Position numbers and translations under genes: made by a program
The notes under the pieces: generated by a model
Seen by the model: the letters and a program-made list of their open reading frames with translations, nothing else
Databases searched by the model: none
What the model was told of the DNA's origin: nothing
From: a virus
Length of the DNA: 64,000 nucleotides
Direction: 5' to 3' (one strand)
IMG/VR virus record: IMGVR_UViG_3300020442_000509
Location: 1 to 64,000 of that record
In this document: in pieces, positions 20,107 to 31,600 of the stretch
Numbering within the stretch: the stretch's first letter is position 1
Layout of the letters: the number at the start of each line of letters is the position of its first letter

Positions 20107-20403
20107 TTATTTATCGTTCTTCTCAACTAGAAGCTTTACAAGTTCTTTTAGTTCACTGATCTCTGATTTGAGATCTTGGTTTTCAACTCTGCTGAGACGA
20201 GCTTGTTCACGCGCCTTAATATATGCCTCATAAGCAGCCTTGTCGGTGTTTATGATGGCATTACTATTAGGGTCTCTCCCGAGGTTGGGATGATCTTCTA
20301 CTTTAATTAATCCCTTCGAGTCTCTAGGATCGTCTTCTCCTTTGTCACGTCGAGCGAGAATTTCTCTTTCTCGCTCTAAAGCAATTTTTTCAAAATCTTC
20401 CAT
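20107..20403 (-). CDS. Small charged coiled-coil protein, 98 aa
   Basis: Starts MEDFEKIALEREREILARR. It is highly charged, with a Glu/Arg/Lys helix at residues 1-22, a polar middle (DDPRDSKGLIKVEDHPNLGR) and a second helix near 55-96 with leucine heptads (LSRVENQDLKSEISELKEL) ending LLVEKNDK. There are no membrane or catalytic motifs. It is joined to the 2229 aa gene by TAATG at 20403. Short coiled-coil proteins beside large tail genes often act in assembly, which is inference here. Confidence 0.75.
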   Translation of the reverse strand: MEDFEKIALEREREILARRDKGEDDPRDSKGLIKVEDHPNLGRDPNSNAIINTDKAAYEAYIKAREQARLSRVENQDLKSEISELKELVKLLVEKNDK

Positions 20404-23400
20404 TATGCCAGGGCGATGATTCTAAGATCCTTGACTCTGGGGATATAAGGTTGATTGTGGTTTCTGAGGACGATCTTGAGCTGGAATCCGTCGTATGCGG
20501 GAGCATCATTGACGGTGAACTCGTAATCACTGAATACAAAGGGATCATTCTGTGGAACCATGGCACCACTGTCAGGGCGACCATCGGTATTGAAATACTC
20601 AAAGTTCAGATCATCAGTATCGCCAGTGTAACCAGCAGGTACCAACTTATACATCAGGACAAGGTTAGAGAAGTCGAAGTTGTTTGCGGACAAAGCAACT
20701 TTGACACCTGTAGCAGAATTGTCCAGTCGAGCGAGTCGAGTAATGTATATAGCGGCATTCTCATCACCGATGCCCTGCGTGGGTGTGGCATTGTTGATAA
20801 GGTTTGCTGTAGTGGTGACACTCATTCTTTGAGTATCAACAACTGGGGACAGGTGAGATACGTCACTGAAGAAGTTCAGTTCCATCTCAAGTGACTTCCC
20901 ACCAGACATGTTGCTGATCTCATTCTGCTTAGAAGCGATCACCTTGGTAGACAGGAAGTAGTTGATATCGTTGAGAGTAACTTCTCTCCAAATGCTATCC
21001 TTCTGGAACGAAGTCTCAGGAGAGGTTCCGCTCGGGAAAGGACCACATGATGTGCCAGAGGTAGCTTTTGCTCTAGCAGCAATAGATGTACCAGGTTGAG
21101 TCTGAGTCTGAACAGCAGGTGTCAGAACGTCCCAAGGAATGTTCTGGGATACAGTAACATTTTCACCACCACCACTAATAGTCTTATGAGACTTGAAGTT
21201 GTTGATGAGGAGTCTGTACTTGTGGGGACTGTTCAGAGTGGTAAGACCGCCAAAGGTAGAAGTATGGTGTGTTCCATTGACTCTTGTGAGAGGGATACCG
21301 CCAAGGTTGTAGCACGATACAGGAGTACCAGCAGCGTGGGCAGTCCCAGTAGCGCCACCCGAGTTGGTAACGGGATCCCAGGCTCTCCCGCTGACAGTAC
21401 CAGCGTTATGACCCAGAATGTTAATAACCCAATTAGGAGATCCATTGTTGATGTATTCGTAGGCGATGATTTCATCACCGATCTTCACGAAGCCAGGATT
21501 AGTATCGGAGACTGCGGGAGCGGCATTACCAGGTCCAGTGTTGCTGGAAGTTAGAGATGCTGCCTGTGTGGAGTTACCACCGATACAACGATGGAACAAC
21601 GATGCGTCATCGACAACGATCTGAGAAGCAGTAGCAGTCAGAGCGTTTGCCGCCTTAATCTGGGTGTCGCCAATTTCGGAGACAACTCCATCTACAATCA
21701 CGTAGTTAGCAGAAGACTGCATCCCGTGGTTGTTGTGGAAGACGTCAATATAAGCCTGATCGTCTGTTAATGCCATAGCATTAGGCAGAAGATTGAGGAA
21801 ACCACCATTATTCTCTTCGAGAGTGGCGTTATTCAGTATCAGTTGCGACGGAGCAAGGGTTGTGGGGATGGTGAAGTCAGCTCTGTAGATCTTGAACATC
21901 AAGTCCTCAAACTGAGAAGGTGTCCAAGTAGAAGCGTTCTGTGACTTGAACAATACACCAATATAGGGTTGCTCAGAGATTTTCTCACCAGCGTGAGCAG
22001 CATCGATAGCATCCTCACCCAACAGGGAGATGAATACCTTGTACTGGTTAGAGTCAGAGGTTACGACGATAGCATGTTCTTGCTGATGACCGATATAAAC
22101 AGGAGAGTCAAATACGAATGTAGTTGGTACAGAAGCATCAGTAGAAGTTACAACATCTTCTGCTTGCTTGATAACCTTAGAGAAAGGAACAATAACCTGA
22201 GTAGGAGTACCATTCTCAACAGTTCTAATATCGATAGCAACAGGAATCTCAGCGTCCTTCTGCTGGAAGAACAGGTCAACCTTAGTCAGGTAGACACCAC
22301 CCTCAAGATCTTCATCCTGAATCAGGAAGGTTTGGGCAAGAGGGTCAGACCACAGAGTTCTGTTCTGGGTAAATCTTTGCTCTTCAACCTTAGCATTACG
22401 TACAGAGATGATTGTCTCTTGAGTAGTCTGGAGAATACCAGTAGCAGCGTATTCTGTCTGTGCGCTGGACTCAGACTCACCTTGTACAGTAGAGTCGTTA
22501 GAAGTATCAGACAGACGGAACAGACGTGTACCAGTCTTAAATTTAGGATTAGTCTTGACGCTAGGATCAGGAATAAAGAAGCTACCCTTCACGAAACCAG
22601 AAGCATCGGTGATGAGTCTTCTTTCCTTGACTTTTGCTTTAGCACCAGAGGACTCACCAACCAGAACCTCACCAGGAATCGGGTTACCAGAGTAAGCACC
22701 CAATGCTTGAGCAGCAAGGGCACCAGTATCAAGGTTGATCCAACCAAGGTTAGCGGTGTAGTCGGTGACAGAGGAAATATCAGCGTCAGTATAAGGGTTG
22801 TTCTTATGTTGATCGTTGGGTTCCAAGATACGAAGCTTACATCCAGAGGTCAGACCCTTGACAGTTTCACCCACCTGGAAAGGTGTGCTGTTTGTATCAC
22901 TGTCATCGTTAGGGTTTTTAGTAACCTCAAGAAGTTTAGGTGTAATATACTTGGCAACGTTTACGCCATCAAAGAAGGCATAGAAACGAGTCTTAGGCTT
23001 CATCTTCTGAGCAGCGAACTCAACGTTTCTAGAACGCATGTTCTGAATGTGCTCAACAGATACAACTCTGCTACCCAGAGACTGCTGTTCGATGACAGGA
23101 GTGATCTTATAACGGATACCAGTTCTTGTCTGATCAGTTCTAACTCTAGTGAAGTTCTGAGTACGAGTTCTACGACGCTTGCCCTTACCAGTCGTTACCT
23201 GACGGGAGAATCCAATACGACCAGACCATGTGGTCTGCCAGGAACCCCATTGAATAGGTGTAATACCGTTGTTGTTGGCATTCAGTCTTCTGCTGGTGGA
23301 AACAAAGTTACCCTCAACAGTAGGACCTTGAAGTGCGGAAAGAGACTTGGTGTCTACCCAGTCATCCGACTCAGGAACAAGTTTGATGTCACCAATAAAG

Positions 23401-26400
23401 GTAAACACGTTGAATGGGTTGACATTCTCCAGTGCCGAAGCATAAGGTTGGTCAACCAGAACTACGTCAGTGTATGGCAGGGTGATCAGATCACCAGTCT
23501 GCTGGATGTTTTGTGAGTTAGCACTAACTGTCAGAGGAAGGTTAGTGGTGTAGTGAGAGGGACGCAGATGTCCTTCTTCAAAGTCGAGAGAACAACGATA
23601 GTCTGGGTGGAATGTATCGCTAGTGCCCAGAGTAGCAAAGTTGTCAACAATGAAACCATTCTTAAATCTGTCCAGACCATTAGAGTCACGTACAGAGAAT
23701 GTAGCGGTCTCAGCTTCAAGCAAGGACAGTTGAGTGTAATACTCAAGAGTCTTGATACGATCCTCAAGGACTTGGATGTCTCTGAAGGTGTAACGCTTGT
23801 AGTTTGTCTGAGTGATGGTTACATCTTGTTCTACATCGAATACGTAGGGTTCGATGAAGATAGTGGACAGAAGCATCGCGTCTTCAATGTCCGTAGGTTG
23901 TACAGGGTTCTCAGAAGGTTCACCCTTAACAACTTGAATCTTATTGTCCTTATTAATGAATACTTTGTCAATTCTGCCGAGGTAATACTCGTAAGAAAGA
24001 ATAGTAGTGTCTGCCTGACCAGGAATACCTACCAGGTTACCAGTAAAGACTCTGTTATCAAAGTCTAGCTTGCCTGTCGATGAATGAGTGAACGGAGACG
24101 TCCTAGTGCCCGTGTTATTGAGCGCCGCAGGGACCATCGGTCTGAAGTCGAGGGCATTACGCAGACTGACTTCTCCGAACTCAGGAATCTCTTTGTAATC
24201 ATCTGAGTCGTAAGAATCGACGGTATAGAAACCGTCACCACCTGTCGTGACGAACCTATCAAAAATAACGAGCAGTTTATGTGTAGGAGCACTGTAGCCA
24301 GACTTCCGTACAAGGCGTGAGTAGTCGTAATACTGCTCTCTTTGTCCATTGTCAAGATCGTATGAGGTTGTAATGTTGGTGCTACCAGAAATAATAGTCT
24401 GGATCACAATGCGACAATCTGCTGTCTCCGTTGTTACCTTTTCGGTACCAGCAAAGACATTTTCATTGAGGTATACGTAGTATACTCTCTGACTGTCAAA
24501 GGAGACGATCTGTGCTTTAGCACCAGATTCCGTACCAGTAAGGATCTGATTGTTGGCAAAAGAACCAATCAGGTTAGTATACTGGAAGTTAGGAACGACA
24601 GGATCGTTACCATCCTTTGATTCGTATATAGCTTTGATGTCGAAGACATCTGGACAACCTAAAGAGATAATACTATCTTCGATTCTGGTTCCATAACCTC
24701 CAGTGACTTGAGTCAGACCATTAGCAGTGCCAAGAGCAGAGTCATCAATCTTGAGCACCTTCATGCGCTCAGTGGTCTTTGCCTTAGCAGCACGGTTGCT
24801 GGAGTATACAGTAGCAATAACAATACAACCGTTGACTGTAGAAGGAAGACCAGATACAGATACGGAAGCGGAGTTAGCGCCAGAAGAAGTAGTGAAGTTG
24901 GGGTGGGTATAGGTATTACCCAATACGCCAGATCCAGAAGATACGCTAGTTACAACGATTTGGAAATCATCAGCATCTTGAGGAGATCTGAATACCAGGT
25001 TAGACCCAGCAGACAGTGAGAAAGCACCACTGCTAATCTCAGACGAAGGAATTACATAAGACTTACGGAAATAACCCAGAGGAATGACCGAAGAACCCTG
25101 ACTGTTAGTAGAGGTAGACTTAACAGCTGCCTTAGCAATAGGTGTAAGCAGAGATCTCTTCTGAGCAAACTTGATCTCTGGACGGATTAGCGTCATCGCA
25201 CCGTCAATAGATCCATTGGTAAGGTTATTGCTGGTGATTCTAGCAACAGTGAATACAGTATTGCTAGTTACAGCAGTAACACGAACTCTATGAGAAGCAC
25301 CATTGTTGGAGAATGCTACAACATCACCAACTCTCAACTGAGCAGTGAAGTTAGACAGAGTAGCAGTAACTGTACCAGTAGCAGAACCAGATACACCACT
25401 GAGAACAGGAGCGTTAGCAGAGATGCCAGCTTGAACATCAAGAACGATGTTAGCAGTCATCTGACCAGAGATGGCAAATGACTTAGCATCAGTAAATTGA
25501 TAAGCAGTAACACTACTAACAGTTTGAATGTTAGAAGTTCCGTTCTCGTAGCGAAGTGCTTCACCAGAAACGAAAGTACCAGTTACCTGCTCCAGAGTTA
25601 CAGTAGAACTAGATCCACTGGTGCGAACAAAACCAGCAGCACCAGAAGTTTGACCAAAAATCTTAGTACCAGCAGTCCAACTAACAGAACTGCCAACACC
25701 CAGATTGACATACATGTTCAAGTCTGCTACAGCGACTCTGTAACGTGCGGTAGCGGAGTCTCTAGTACCAGAATCGTAAGAGAATCCAAATACTCTTGCT
25801 CTACCAATAACAGAACCAGGAGAGGTGCCATTAGTAGCAACAACTCTATCTCTCAGTTCAACTGTTTCATAGAGTTCGGGACCACCCCAGAGATTGTCAA
25901 TCAGAACATAGTTACCAAAGTCAGAAGTAAATGACTGACTGTCAGCAGCAGTAAATGTTCTAGGCTTGAGGATATCCTTAAAGGTATTACCTAGTTTCTC
26001 AGTTCTGTAACCAGAAACATATGCAGTACCAGGAGAAACCTGAACTGCCAACTTACTTTCAGAAGGATCGGCACCATCTTGTGTCTTCTGTCCTTCTTCA
26101 AATACGCCGTTGTTGAAAGAATCGTTGAGGTTTTCTCTAACATCAATAGAGAATCTCTTGACATAGTAGTCACCAGATTCTTCTTTAGTTCTGTTTGCCA
26201 GAATGTCATTGATGAATCCGAGATCACTACGCTCGACTTTCTTCTCAAGTTTACCAACATTGGTACGAAGAAGTTCGATGAAGTCAGCAGAGTTAGGATC
26301 TGCGATGTCCTTCTTAACAAGAGTCAGGTTGATCTTGAATCTGTCAGCACCAGGAGCGGAGAAGTTGGTGCTACCAATAGCATTATCGTAGAGAGTGGCA

Positions 26401-27092
26401 TCCTCATCAGCAGTGATGATACGCTCTTCTACCTTGAGACCGACCTTATATGTCGGATTGTTAGTATATTGATCGAGAACAATCGTCTGCTCTGCTACAG
26501 GTACAAAGTAACCACGTACAAAATAGACACCTTTACCGATGTTGGCAGTAGAACCAATAGCAGTAGAGTTGCTGTTCAGCAGCTGAGCAAGAGGGGTACC
26601 AGCAACAATAGTTGTGGAACCATAGGTAATATCGCTTTCACAAGTCAGAACCTCACCAGCATTGAATACGCTAGTGGTATTGTCAGACGCTTTGTTCAGG
26701 TAAGTAACGTAGAACGAAACGTATCCACGAGTAGATTCAGTAGAGCTGATAGAGAAGTTAACTCTAGCACGGATGTTGGAAGTGGCACCCTTCACAACTA
26801 AACCGTTCAGAGCATTTCTGTACAGTTCAACAGGCAGGTTAAGATAGTTATTCTGTACGAGTACAACTGGATAATTAGCATTCAGCGTGATACCACCAGG
26901 CACCACCATACTGCCTTCCTTGTAAACCCCTTGACCGAATGAGTCGATCTGGTTTTGTAGGAGGGACTGAAGCGTCGTAAGTTCTCTGGCTTGTACAGGA
27001 TAGCCAGGTTTGAACAGAACCTTTAGAAAACCCTTATCTTCGTCGAAATCGTCGAAGTATGGGGAAATATTAAGGTTGGTATTCTGTGCCAT
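20403..27092 (-). CDS. DUF4815-family tail/baseplate structural protein, 2229 aa
   Basis: The N-terminus carries the hallmark of this cyanophage and phage structural family: NISPYFDDFDEDKGF, then VLFKPGYPVQARELTTLQS and LLQNQIDSFGQGVYKEGS (about residues 8-65). A long mixed region follows, with a basic patch GKGKRRRTRTQNFTRVRTDQ near residue 1300 and FYAFFDGVNVAKYI after it. The C-terminal 250 residues are beta-rich and end PRVKDLRIIALA. Its place directly after gp8 matches cyanophage gene order as I know it. It is presumably a large peripheral baseplate or fibre-anchoring protein. It is coupled to gp8 by TAATG at 27092. Confidence 0.88.
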   Translation of the reverse strand: MAQNTNLNISPYFDDFDEDKGFLKVLFKPGYPVQARELTTLQSLLQNQIDSFGQGVYKEGSMVVPGGITLNANYPVVLVQNNYLNLPVELYRNALNGLVVKGATSNIRARVNFSISSTESTRGYVSFYVTYLNKASDNTTSVFNAGEVLTCESDITYGSTTIVAGTPLAQLLNSNSTAIGSTANIGKGVYFVRGYFVPVAEQTIVLDQYTNNPTYKVGLKVEERIITADEDATLYDNAIGSTNFSAPGADRFKINLTLVKKDIADPNSADFIELLRTNVGKLEKKVERSDLGFINDILANRTKEESGDYYVKRFSIDVRENLNDSFNNGVFEEGQKTQDGADPSESKLAVQVSPGTAYVSGYRTEKLGNTFKDILKPRTFTAADSQSFTSDFGNYVLIDNLWGGPELYETVELRDRVVATNGTSPGSVIGRARVFGFSYDSGTRDSATARYRVAVADLNMYVNLGVGSSVSWTAGTKIFGQTSGAAGFVRTSGSSSTVTLEQVTGTFVSGEALRYENGTSNIQTVSSVTAYQFTDAKSFAISGQMTANIVLDVQAGISANAPVLSGVSGSATGTVTATLSNFTAQLRVGDVVAFSNNGASHRVRVTAVTSNTVFTVARITSNNLTNGSIDGAMTLIRPEIKFAQKRSLLTPIAKAAVKSTSTNSQGSSVIPLGYFRKSYVIPSSEISSGAFSLSAGSNLVFRSPQDADDFQIVVTSVSSGSGVLGNTYTHPNFTTSSGANSASVSVSGLPSTVNGCIVIATVYSSNRAAKAKTTERMKVLKIDDSALGTANGLTQVTGGYGTRIEDSIISLGCPDVFDIKAIYESKDGNDPVVPNFQYTNLIGSFANNQILTGTESGAKAQIVSFDSQRVYYVYLNENVFAGTEKVTTETADCRIVIQTIISGSTNITTSYDLDNGQREQYYDYSRLVRKSGYSAPTHKLLVIFDRFVTTGGDGFYTVDSYDSDDYKEIPEFGEVSLRNALDFRPMVPAALNNTGTRTSPFTHSSTGKLDFDNRVFTGNLVGIPGQADTTILSYEYYLGRIDKVFINKDNKIQVVKGEPSENPVQPTDIEDAMLLSTIFIEPYVFDVEQDVTITQTNYKRYTFRDIQVLEDRIKTLEYYTQLSLLEAETATFSVRDSNGLDRFKNGFIVDNFATLGTSDTFHPDYRCSLDFEEGHLRPSHYTTNLPLTVSANSQNIQQTGDLITLPYTDVVLVDQPYASALENVNPFNVFTFIGDIKLVPESDDWVDTKSLSALQGPTVEGNFVSTSRRLNANNNGITPIQWGSWQTTWSGRIGFSRQVTTGKGKRRRTRTQNFTRVRTDQTRTGIRYKITPVIEQQSLGSRVVSVEHIQNMRSRNVEFAAQKMKPKTRFYAFFDGVNVAKYITPKLLEVTKNPNDDSDTNSTPFQVGETVKGLTSGCKLRILEPNDQHKNNPYTDADISSVTDYTANLGWINLDTGALAAQALGAYSGNPIPGEVLVGESSGAKAKVKERRLITDASGFVKGSFFIPDPSVKTNPKFKTGTRLFRLSDTSNDSTVQGESESSAQTEYAATGILQTTQETIISVRNAKVEEQRFTQNRTLWSDPLAQTFLIQDEDLEGGVYLTKVDLFFQQKDAEIPVAIDIRTVENGTPTQVIVPFSKVIKQAEDVVTSTDASVPTTFVFDSPVYIGHQQEHAIVVTSDSNQYKVFISLLGEDAIDAAHAGEKISEQPYIGVLFKSQNASTWTPSQFEDLMFKIYRADFTIPTTLAPSQLILNNATLEENNGGFLNLLPNAMALTDDQAYIDVFHNNHGMQSSANYVIVDGVVSEIGDTQIKAANALTATASQIVVDDASLFHRCIGGNSTQAASLTSSNTGPGNAAPAVSDTNPGFVKIGDEIIAYEYINNGSPNWVINILGHNAGTVSGRAWDPVTNSGGATGTAHAAGTPVSCYNLGGIPLTRVNGTHHTSTFGGLTTLNSPHKYRLLINNFKSHKTISGGGENVTVSQNIPWDVLTPAVQTQTQPGTSIAARAKATSGTSCGPFPSGTSPETSFQKDSIWREVTLNDINYFLSTKVIASKQNEISNMSGGKSLEMELNFFSDVSHLSPVVDTQRMSVTTTANLINNATPTQGIGDENAAIYITRLARLDNSATGVKVALSANNFDFSNLVLMYKLVPAGYTGDTDDLNFEYFNTDGRPDSGAMVPQNDPFVFSDYEFTVNDAPAYDGFQLKIVLRNHNQPYIPRVKDLRIIALA

Positions 27093-28612
27093 TAGAATTC
27101 AATTACTACTTTTAGCTCTTCGTTCTGATCTGCCGATCTAGTGATCGGGTTCCTATTGTCTATGTAGAGGATTTCTCCAGAGTTGATTTGAACTTCTCCG
27201 TTAGCATATCCTGCGATGAAAGACAGACCCAATTCGTATACCGAAACGCCAATAGTGATTTGGCTCACAGGCACAGATGCCGTACCGAATGTGGAGTCAG
27301 GGGTGGCAGTAACTAGATCAGAAGAAGTGATCTGGTTGTTCCCACTGAATGCGATGATGTTACCAGAGGTAACGCCATCAACAGAATCTTGATAATACTT
27401 GAGCACCTTAGTAGTGCTGTCATAGGATACCACAAACCCTTTCGCGTTTGTAGTTGCCTGGGTGATTGTAGTCCCAGGGTTGAATGTACCACTAGGGGTA
27501 CCAGTTCCAGACTGAGGGAAGATCAGCGCCTTAACACCAGATCTTGTATTCTGGTCAGATACTGATGTGGTGTTGAAATCGAAAGGATTCAGCACCAGAC
27601 CCACTCTACGGAAAGTCAGGTCAGTCGGGAAGTCGATGAACGCTGTAGAAGTTTCAAGTTTAGAAGCGAACATCAAACGATATGCGCCAAGTTCTCTGAT
27701 CGAATCTTTACCGTGACCACCATTAGGAGGTACGATAACGTCAAGAGAAGCATTAGCACCAGTACCGATGTTAGGGATCAGACCCACATCAATACTAGCA
27801 AAGCTGTAATTGGATCCAGACTGAGTAACAGTAACATTACTAACAGAACCAGACACAACAGTGACGGAGCAGTAAGCTTGGGTTCCTCCATTGATCTCCC
27901 AATCTCCACGAATAGGTACGTTGGTGAATGTACCGTTGTTATAACCAGCACCAGCATTCTCGATAACAATGGTATCGATAGAACCAGTTCCAGCAGCAGC
28001 GGTCACCAGAGCATTGTCAAGGACGGGGATGAACTCTGAGGTAACGAACTTCAGAATGTTATCAGCGTCAATAGTGTACATGTACTTCCAACGATACTTA
28101 TAGTCGGAAGAATCATTAGTCTCAATAACAGTAGTAGAGGTACCAGTCGGTTCGACCAGGGAAGGACGACCTCTAGGGAACTCAGGACTCTGACCATTAT
28201 ACAAGCACTTGTATACGTTGAAGTCAGAGTTCATGACGTAGAAGTTCGAGTCATACAGGCGGGTCGCCCCATTTGCTGTAGTCTTCGAGGAAGAGTAATC
28301 AGGTTTGTACATGGAGTATGTACGACCTGTACCACCTGTAGTTTCAGTAGGGTCGATCCAATCGACTCTAGGAATCACCAAAGCAGTGTCGCTGATGTCA
28401 ACACGCTTAAACGAAACCGCATCACTATAGGTCGTTCTAGCATAAGAGAACGAATCAATAGGTTCATTGGTAGGCGGAGTATCAGAAGTACCCCATGACT
28501 TAGGTCTACCTACAAACAAATATACCTTGTTCGCATCAGAACCTACGCTAGCGAGGGTGTTTCGGAACGCCTCGGCAGCATAGATCCTAAATTTGTCGGT
28601 TACGAGTGCCAT
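27092..28612 (-). CDS. 8: Baseplate wedge protein gp8
   Basis: The N-terminus MALVTDKFRIYAAEAFRN matches the T4 gp8 pattern (TSKFR...), followed by NKVYLFVGRPKSWG, then VIPRVDWIDP, FNVYKCLYNG and YRWKYMYTID in the same order as in T4 gp8 (FGRSEPW, VIPRRDW, VYRCL, VWEYLFEI). In T4, gp8 is a dimeric wedge component linking gp10/gp7 to gp6 in the baseplate. At 506 aa it is longer than T4 gp8 (about 334 aa). The extra length is a GAGYNNGTFTNVPIRG-type insertion in the middle and a C-terminal extension. A perfect TATAAATA late box lies 20 bases upstream. Confidence 0.88.
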   Translation of the reverse strand: MALVTDKFRIYAAEAFRNTLASVGSDANKVYLFVGRPKSWGTSDTPPTNEPIDSFSYARTTYSDAVSFKRVDISDTALVIPRVDWIDPTETTGGTGRTYSMYKPDYSSSKTTANGATRLYDSNFYVMNSDFNVYKCLYNGQSPEFPRGRPSLVEPTGTSTTVIETNDSSDYKYRWKYMYTIDADNILKFVTSEFIPVLDNALVTAAAGTGSIDTIVIENAGAGYNNGTFTNVPIRGDWEINGGTQAYCSVTVVSGSVSNVTVTQSGSNYSFASIDVGLIPNIGTGANASLDVIVPPNGGHGKDSIRELGAYRLMFASKLETSTAFIDFPTDLTFRRVGLVLNPFDFNTTSVSDQNTRSGVKALIFPQSGTGTPSGTFNPGTTITQATTNAKGFVVSYDSTTKVLKYYQDSVDGVTSGNIIAFSGNNQITSSDLVTATPDSTFGTASVPVSQITIGVSVYELGLSFIAGYANGEVQINSGEILYIDNRNPITRSADQNEELKVVIEF

Positions 28613-28631
28613 CAGACAAAGCTTTTAAGTG

Positions 28632-28639
28632 TATTTATA
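28632..28639 (-). promoter_or_regulatory. T4-like late promoter for gp8
   Basis: The minus strand reads TATAAATA, identical to the T4 late consensus, 19 bases before the gp8 ATG at 28612 and in the 71-base gap after the 4435 aa gene. The same box at nearly the same spacing precedes the 179 aa gene. Confidence 0.65.
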
Positions 28640-28683
28640 CTTGACAAAAGGAGGTTAGTCCAGTAGACTAACAGTGTAGCGGT

Positions 28684-31600
28684 TCAGAGAGACAAGCTAT
28701 AGACTCTTATAGTAGGAAGAATCTGAATAGATTGTCCAGTCTCATTAAGGGCTACAGGGGAAGTGAACTGAAGTGTGTTAGATCCAGTCTTAGTAACCCT
28801 GTAAGTGCCATCTAGTGCTTCACTAGCAAACTGGGCATTACCAAAGGAAGTGAAACGGAAGTAACGCTCCATTCCTGTTTCAAGATAGTGTGCGCCGCCC
28901 ATATTAACATTGACGACGAATCCATTAGCGTCATAGGTTCCATTCTCAATGCTGATAGCATGACCAACACCTGGGGAAGGACCTGTGCGCTTGTTACCTC
29001 TACCATTAGTAGTAACGGTAAAGACATTACTGTTGTAATCTACAGTGCTGTAAAGGATTCTTTCTGTAGACCATACAGAAGCAGAACTGTTCCAGTATGG
29101 AATAAGAAGTTCTCCTTGGTTGGGGAATCCTTGACCATTATTGAAATAAGCATTCTCTACAGAAATGGACGTGTCCGTAGAGTTGATGCTTGCTGTCAGC
29201 TGTGTAGTGTACAGGAAGTTGCTGTTTGAGAGAACTCTGTTTCTCTGTGTTCTTTCCAGACTTACTGGGTGGAAAGGTTGTACAGCAGGTGCTGAAGCAT
29301 AATTAGAACCACCCTGGAGATTGATAACGTCGATTACTCTACCGCTACCAGCCTCAATTACTGTTTCAGCGAAAGCGCCCGAACCGCCACCGCCGTTAAA
29401 CAGCAGCACAGGAGGAACTTCATAGTTAGAACCAGCGTCAGTGATAATGACATCAATAACTTTTCCGTTGACTACGACAGCAGTAAATGCTGCTACATTA
29501 GGTCTCAACCCTGTATACTCATATGTATCCAAGGAAGTGGAGGAAGCAATTTGAGCAAGAGTTCTTTCGTCACCTTCTGACTTGATCTTGAGCGTATCGC
29601 CAGGATCCAGAGCGTTATATGTGTCTTCTGTAACAATGTCAAGGTTAGAACCTGTGTAGATGAAGATCTGACAGGTGCTACCTGCGCGAGGTGGTTCAGC
29701 AAACTCAAGGATAGAACCATTCAGGATGTAAGAAACTTCAGGTTCCTGGTAGATACCATTCAAGAAGATAATCAAGTTGTTGGCAGGAATGACATCAGTG
29801 GAGTCAGATTCCAGCGAGAACGGTTGCTCGTTCTTCTTAAGTACGAAAGATTTACGAGTATTGTCAAAGAATGGTTCGAGGGTATCCATGCCCTGTGTCT
29901 GACCGACATAGAAGCAGTAGAAGTCCATATTACCCAAAGGAGCTTCCGTAAAGGTAATCGTACTAGGAGATCCTGTGTAAGAATAAGATGTACCCAGTTC
30001 CTGAATAGTAGAGTTCAAGAACAGGAAGAATCTATCGTTAGCAGGGAGGGTGTATCCAGAACCGCCGACTTTAGCAGCAAACTGAGTTTGTACACCATCG
30101 AATGTGACAGTTCCAACTTCGACTTGGAAGGAGTTCTTGACAGTACCACCGACAGTAGAAGGGTCAACACCAAGCATATCCGTGTTGAGGTAACCAGATC
30201 CACCATTCTGTAGTGTTACGCTTGTTACAGCACCTGTGAGGCGGGCGATAGCGCCGCTTGCGGCAGTAGATGGATTACCACCACTGATAGCAAGTGTTGG
30301 TACAGAACCGTAGTTTACGCCAGTCTTTTGTACCTCCAGTGCCTCAAGATGCTTACCGATGATGGCAGAAGCAGTACATGTTTGAGTGATGGTATCAGCA
30401 GGGTTAGCGATAATCTCAACAACTACATCTTCATAACCAAAACCACCGTAAGTTACAGTGACGCCAGTTACTGCGCCCCCTGATACAGCAGCGGTAGCAG
30501 TGGCATTGAAACCGCTATTAGACTTAATAACAACAGTAGGCGGGTTAGTATACCCAGCACCAGCTTGTGTGATACCGATAGATTTAATGAAACCCTCTCT
30601 ACTAAGTACAGCAGTGATGTCGCCATCCGTTGTAGGGGAACCACCAGAAATGGTGATAGTCGGGGCACTCTCATAACCGTCTCCACATTGACCAACAGTT
30701 CTTGTATACGAGTTGAAGTTACCCTGACCGATTACGGCATATGCCAGATCCATCAGTGTGTCGATAGCAGAAACTACGTTGGTACATCCACCACTTACAG
30801 TGGTGATAGAAGGATCCTTATACTGACTACGTGATGTCAGGTTATAGTCTGGGTATGTCTCAAATGTCTCGTTATTGATTGCTTTGAGAACCATTGCTCT
30901 TGCTTCTTCCAGTACATACTGGGTTTCAGCTTCTTCACCCTGTACGTGTCCACCATTGAAGTACATGTCGAGGGTTTCCCACAGAATGTGGTTACCACCG
31001 AATGCGGTGTTGACACCAACGCTTCTAAGAATATCGATAGTATCAGACTTACACTGATCATCACCAATTCCAGGTGAGAGGAAAGGAGTAGGAGCAGTTC
31101 TCGTGAATGTGCTAAGAGAATCAGTATCGATTGCTACCTCAATGATATTCATGAGGGTATCGATGGCAGATTCTACGTTAGTACAACCACCACCAACACT
31201 GGTAATGCCAGAGTCGGTTACTTGTGTAATACCGTGAGAACCACGGATAGTTACAGAGGTGTTATTGATTACTTGCTTAGCAATCTTGGTTGCTTCTCTG
31301 TAAACATACTTGGCATGGATTTCTTCTCCATCCAAGTGAACAGTATTGACGTAGTAAGCAGCAGCATCATAGATCTCACTGTTACTACCAAACTTAGTAT
31401 TGATAGCAAGAGCTGTCATGACGTCTTTGACATCATCAATACAGTTGACATTGCCACCAGGTACAGTAAACGCAGCAGGCTCAGTTCTTACTGCGTGATT
31501 CATCAGATCAGTATTGATACCAGTCTCAATGATATCAATCAGAGTGGTCATAGCAGAGATGACATTCGTACATCCACCAGTGACAGTGGTAATTCCACTA

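Noticed and set aside
21969-23516. Plus-strand frame of about 515 codons opposite the DUF4815 gene
   Set aside because: No motif, no SD, and the opposite strand is a known structural family.
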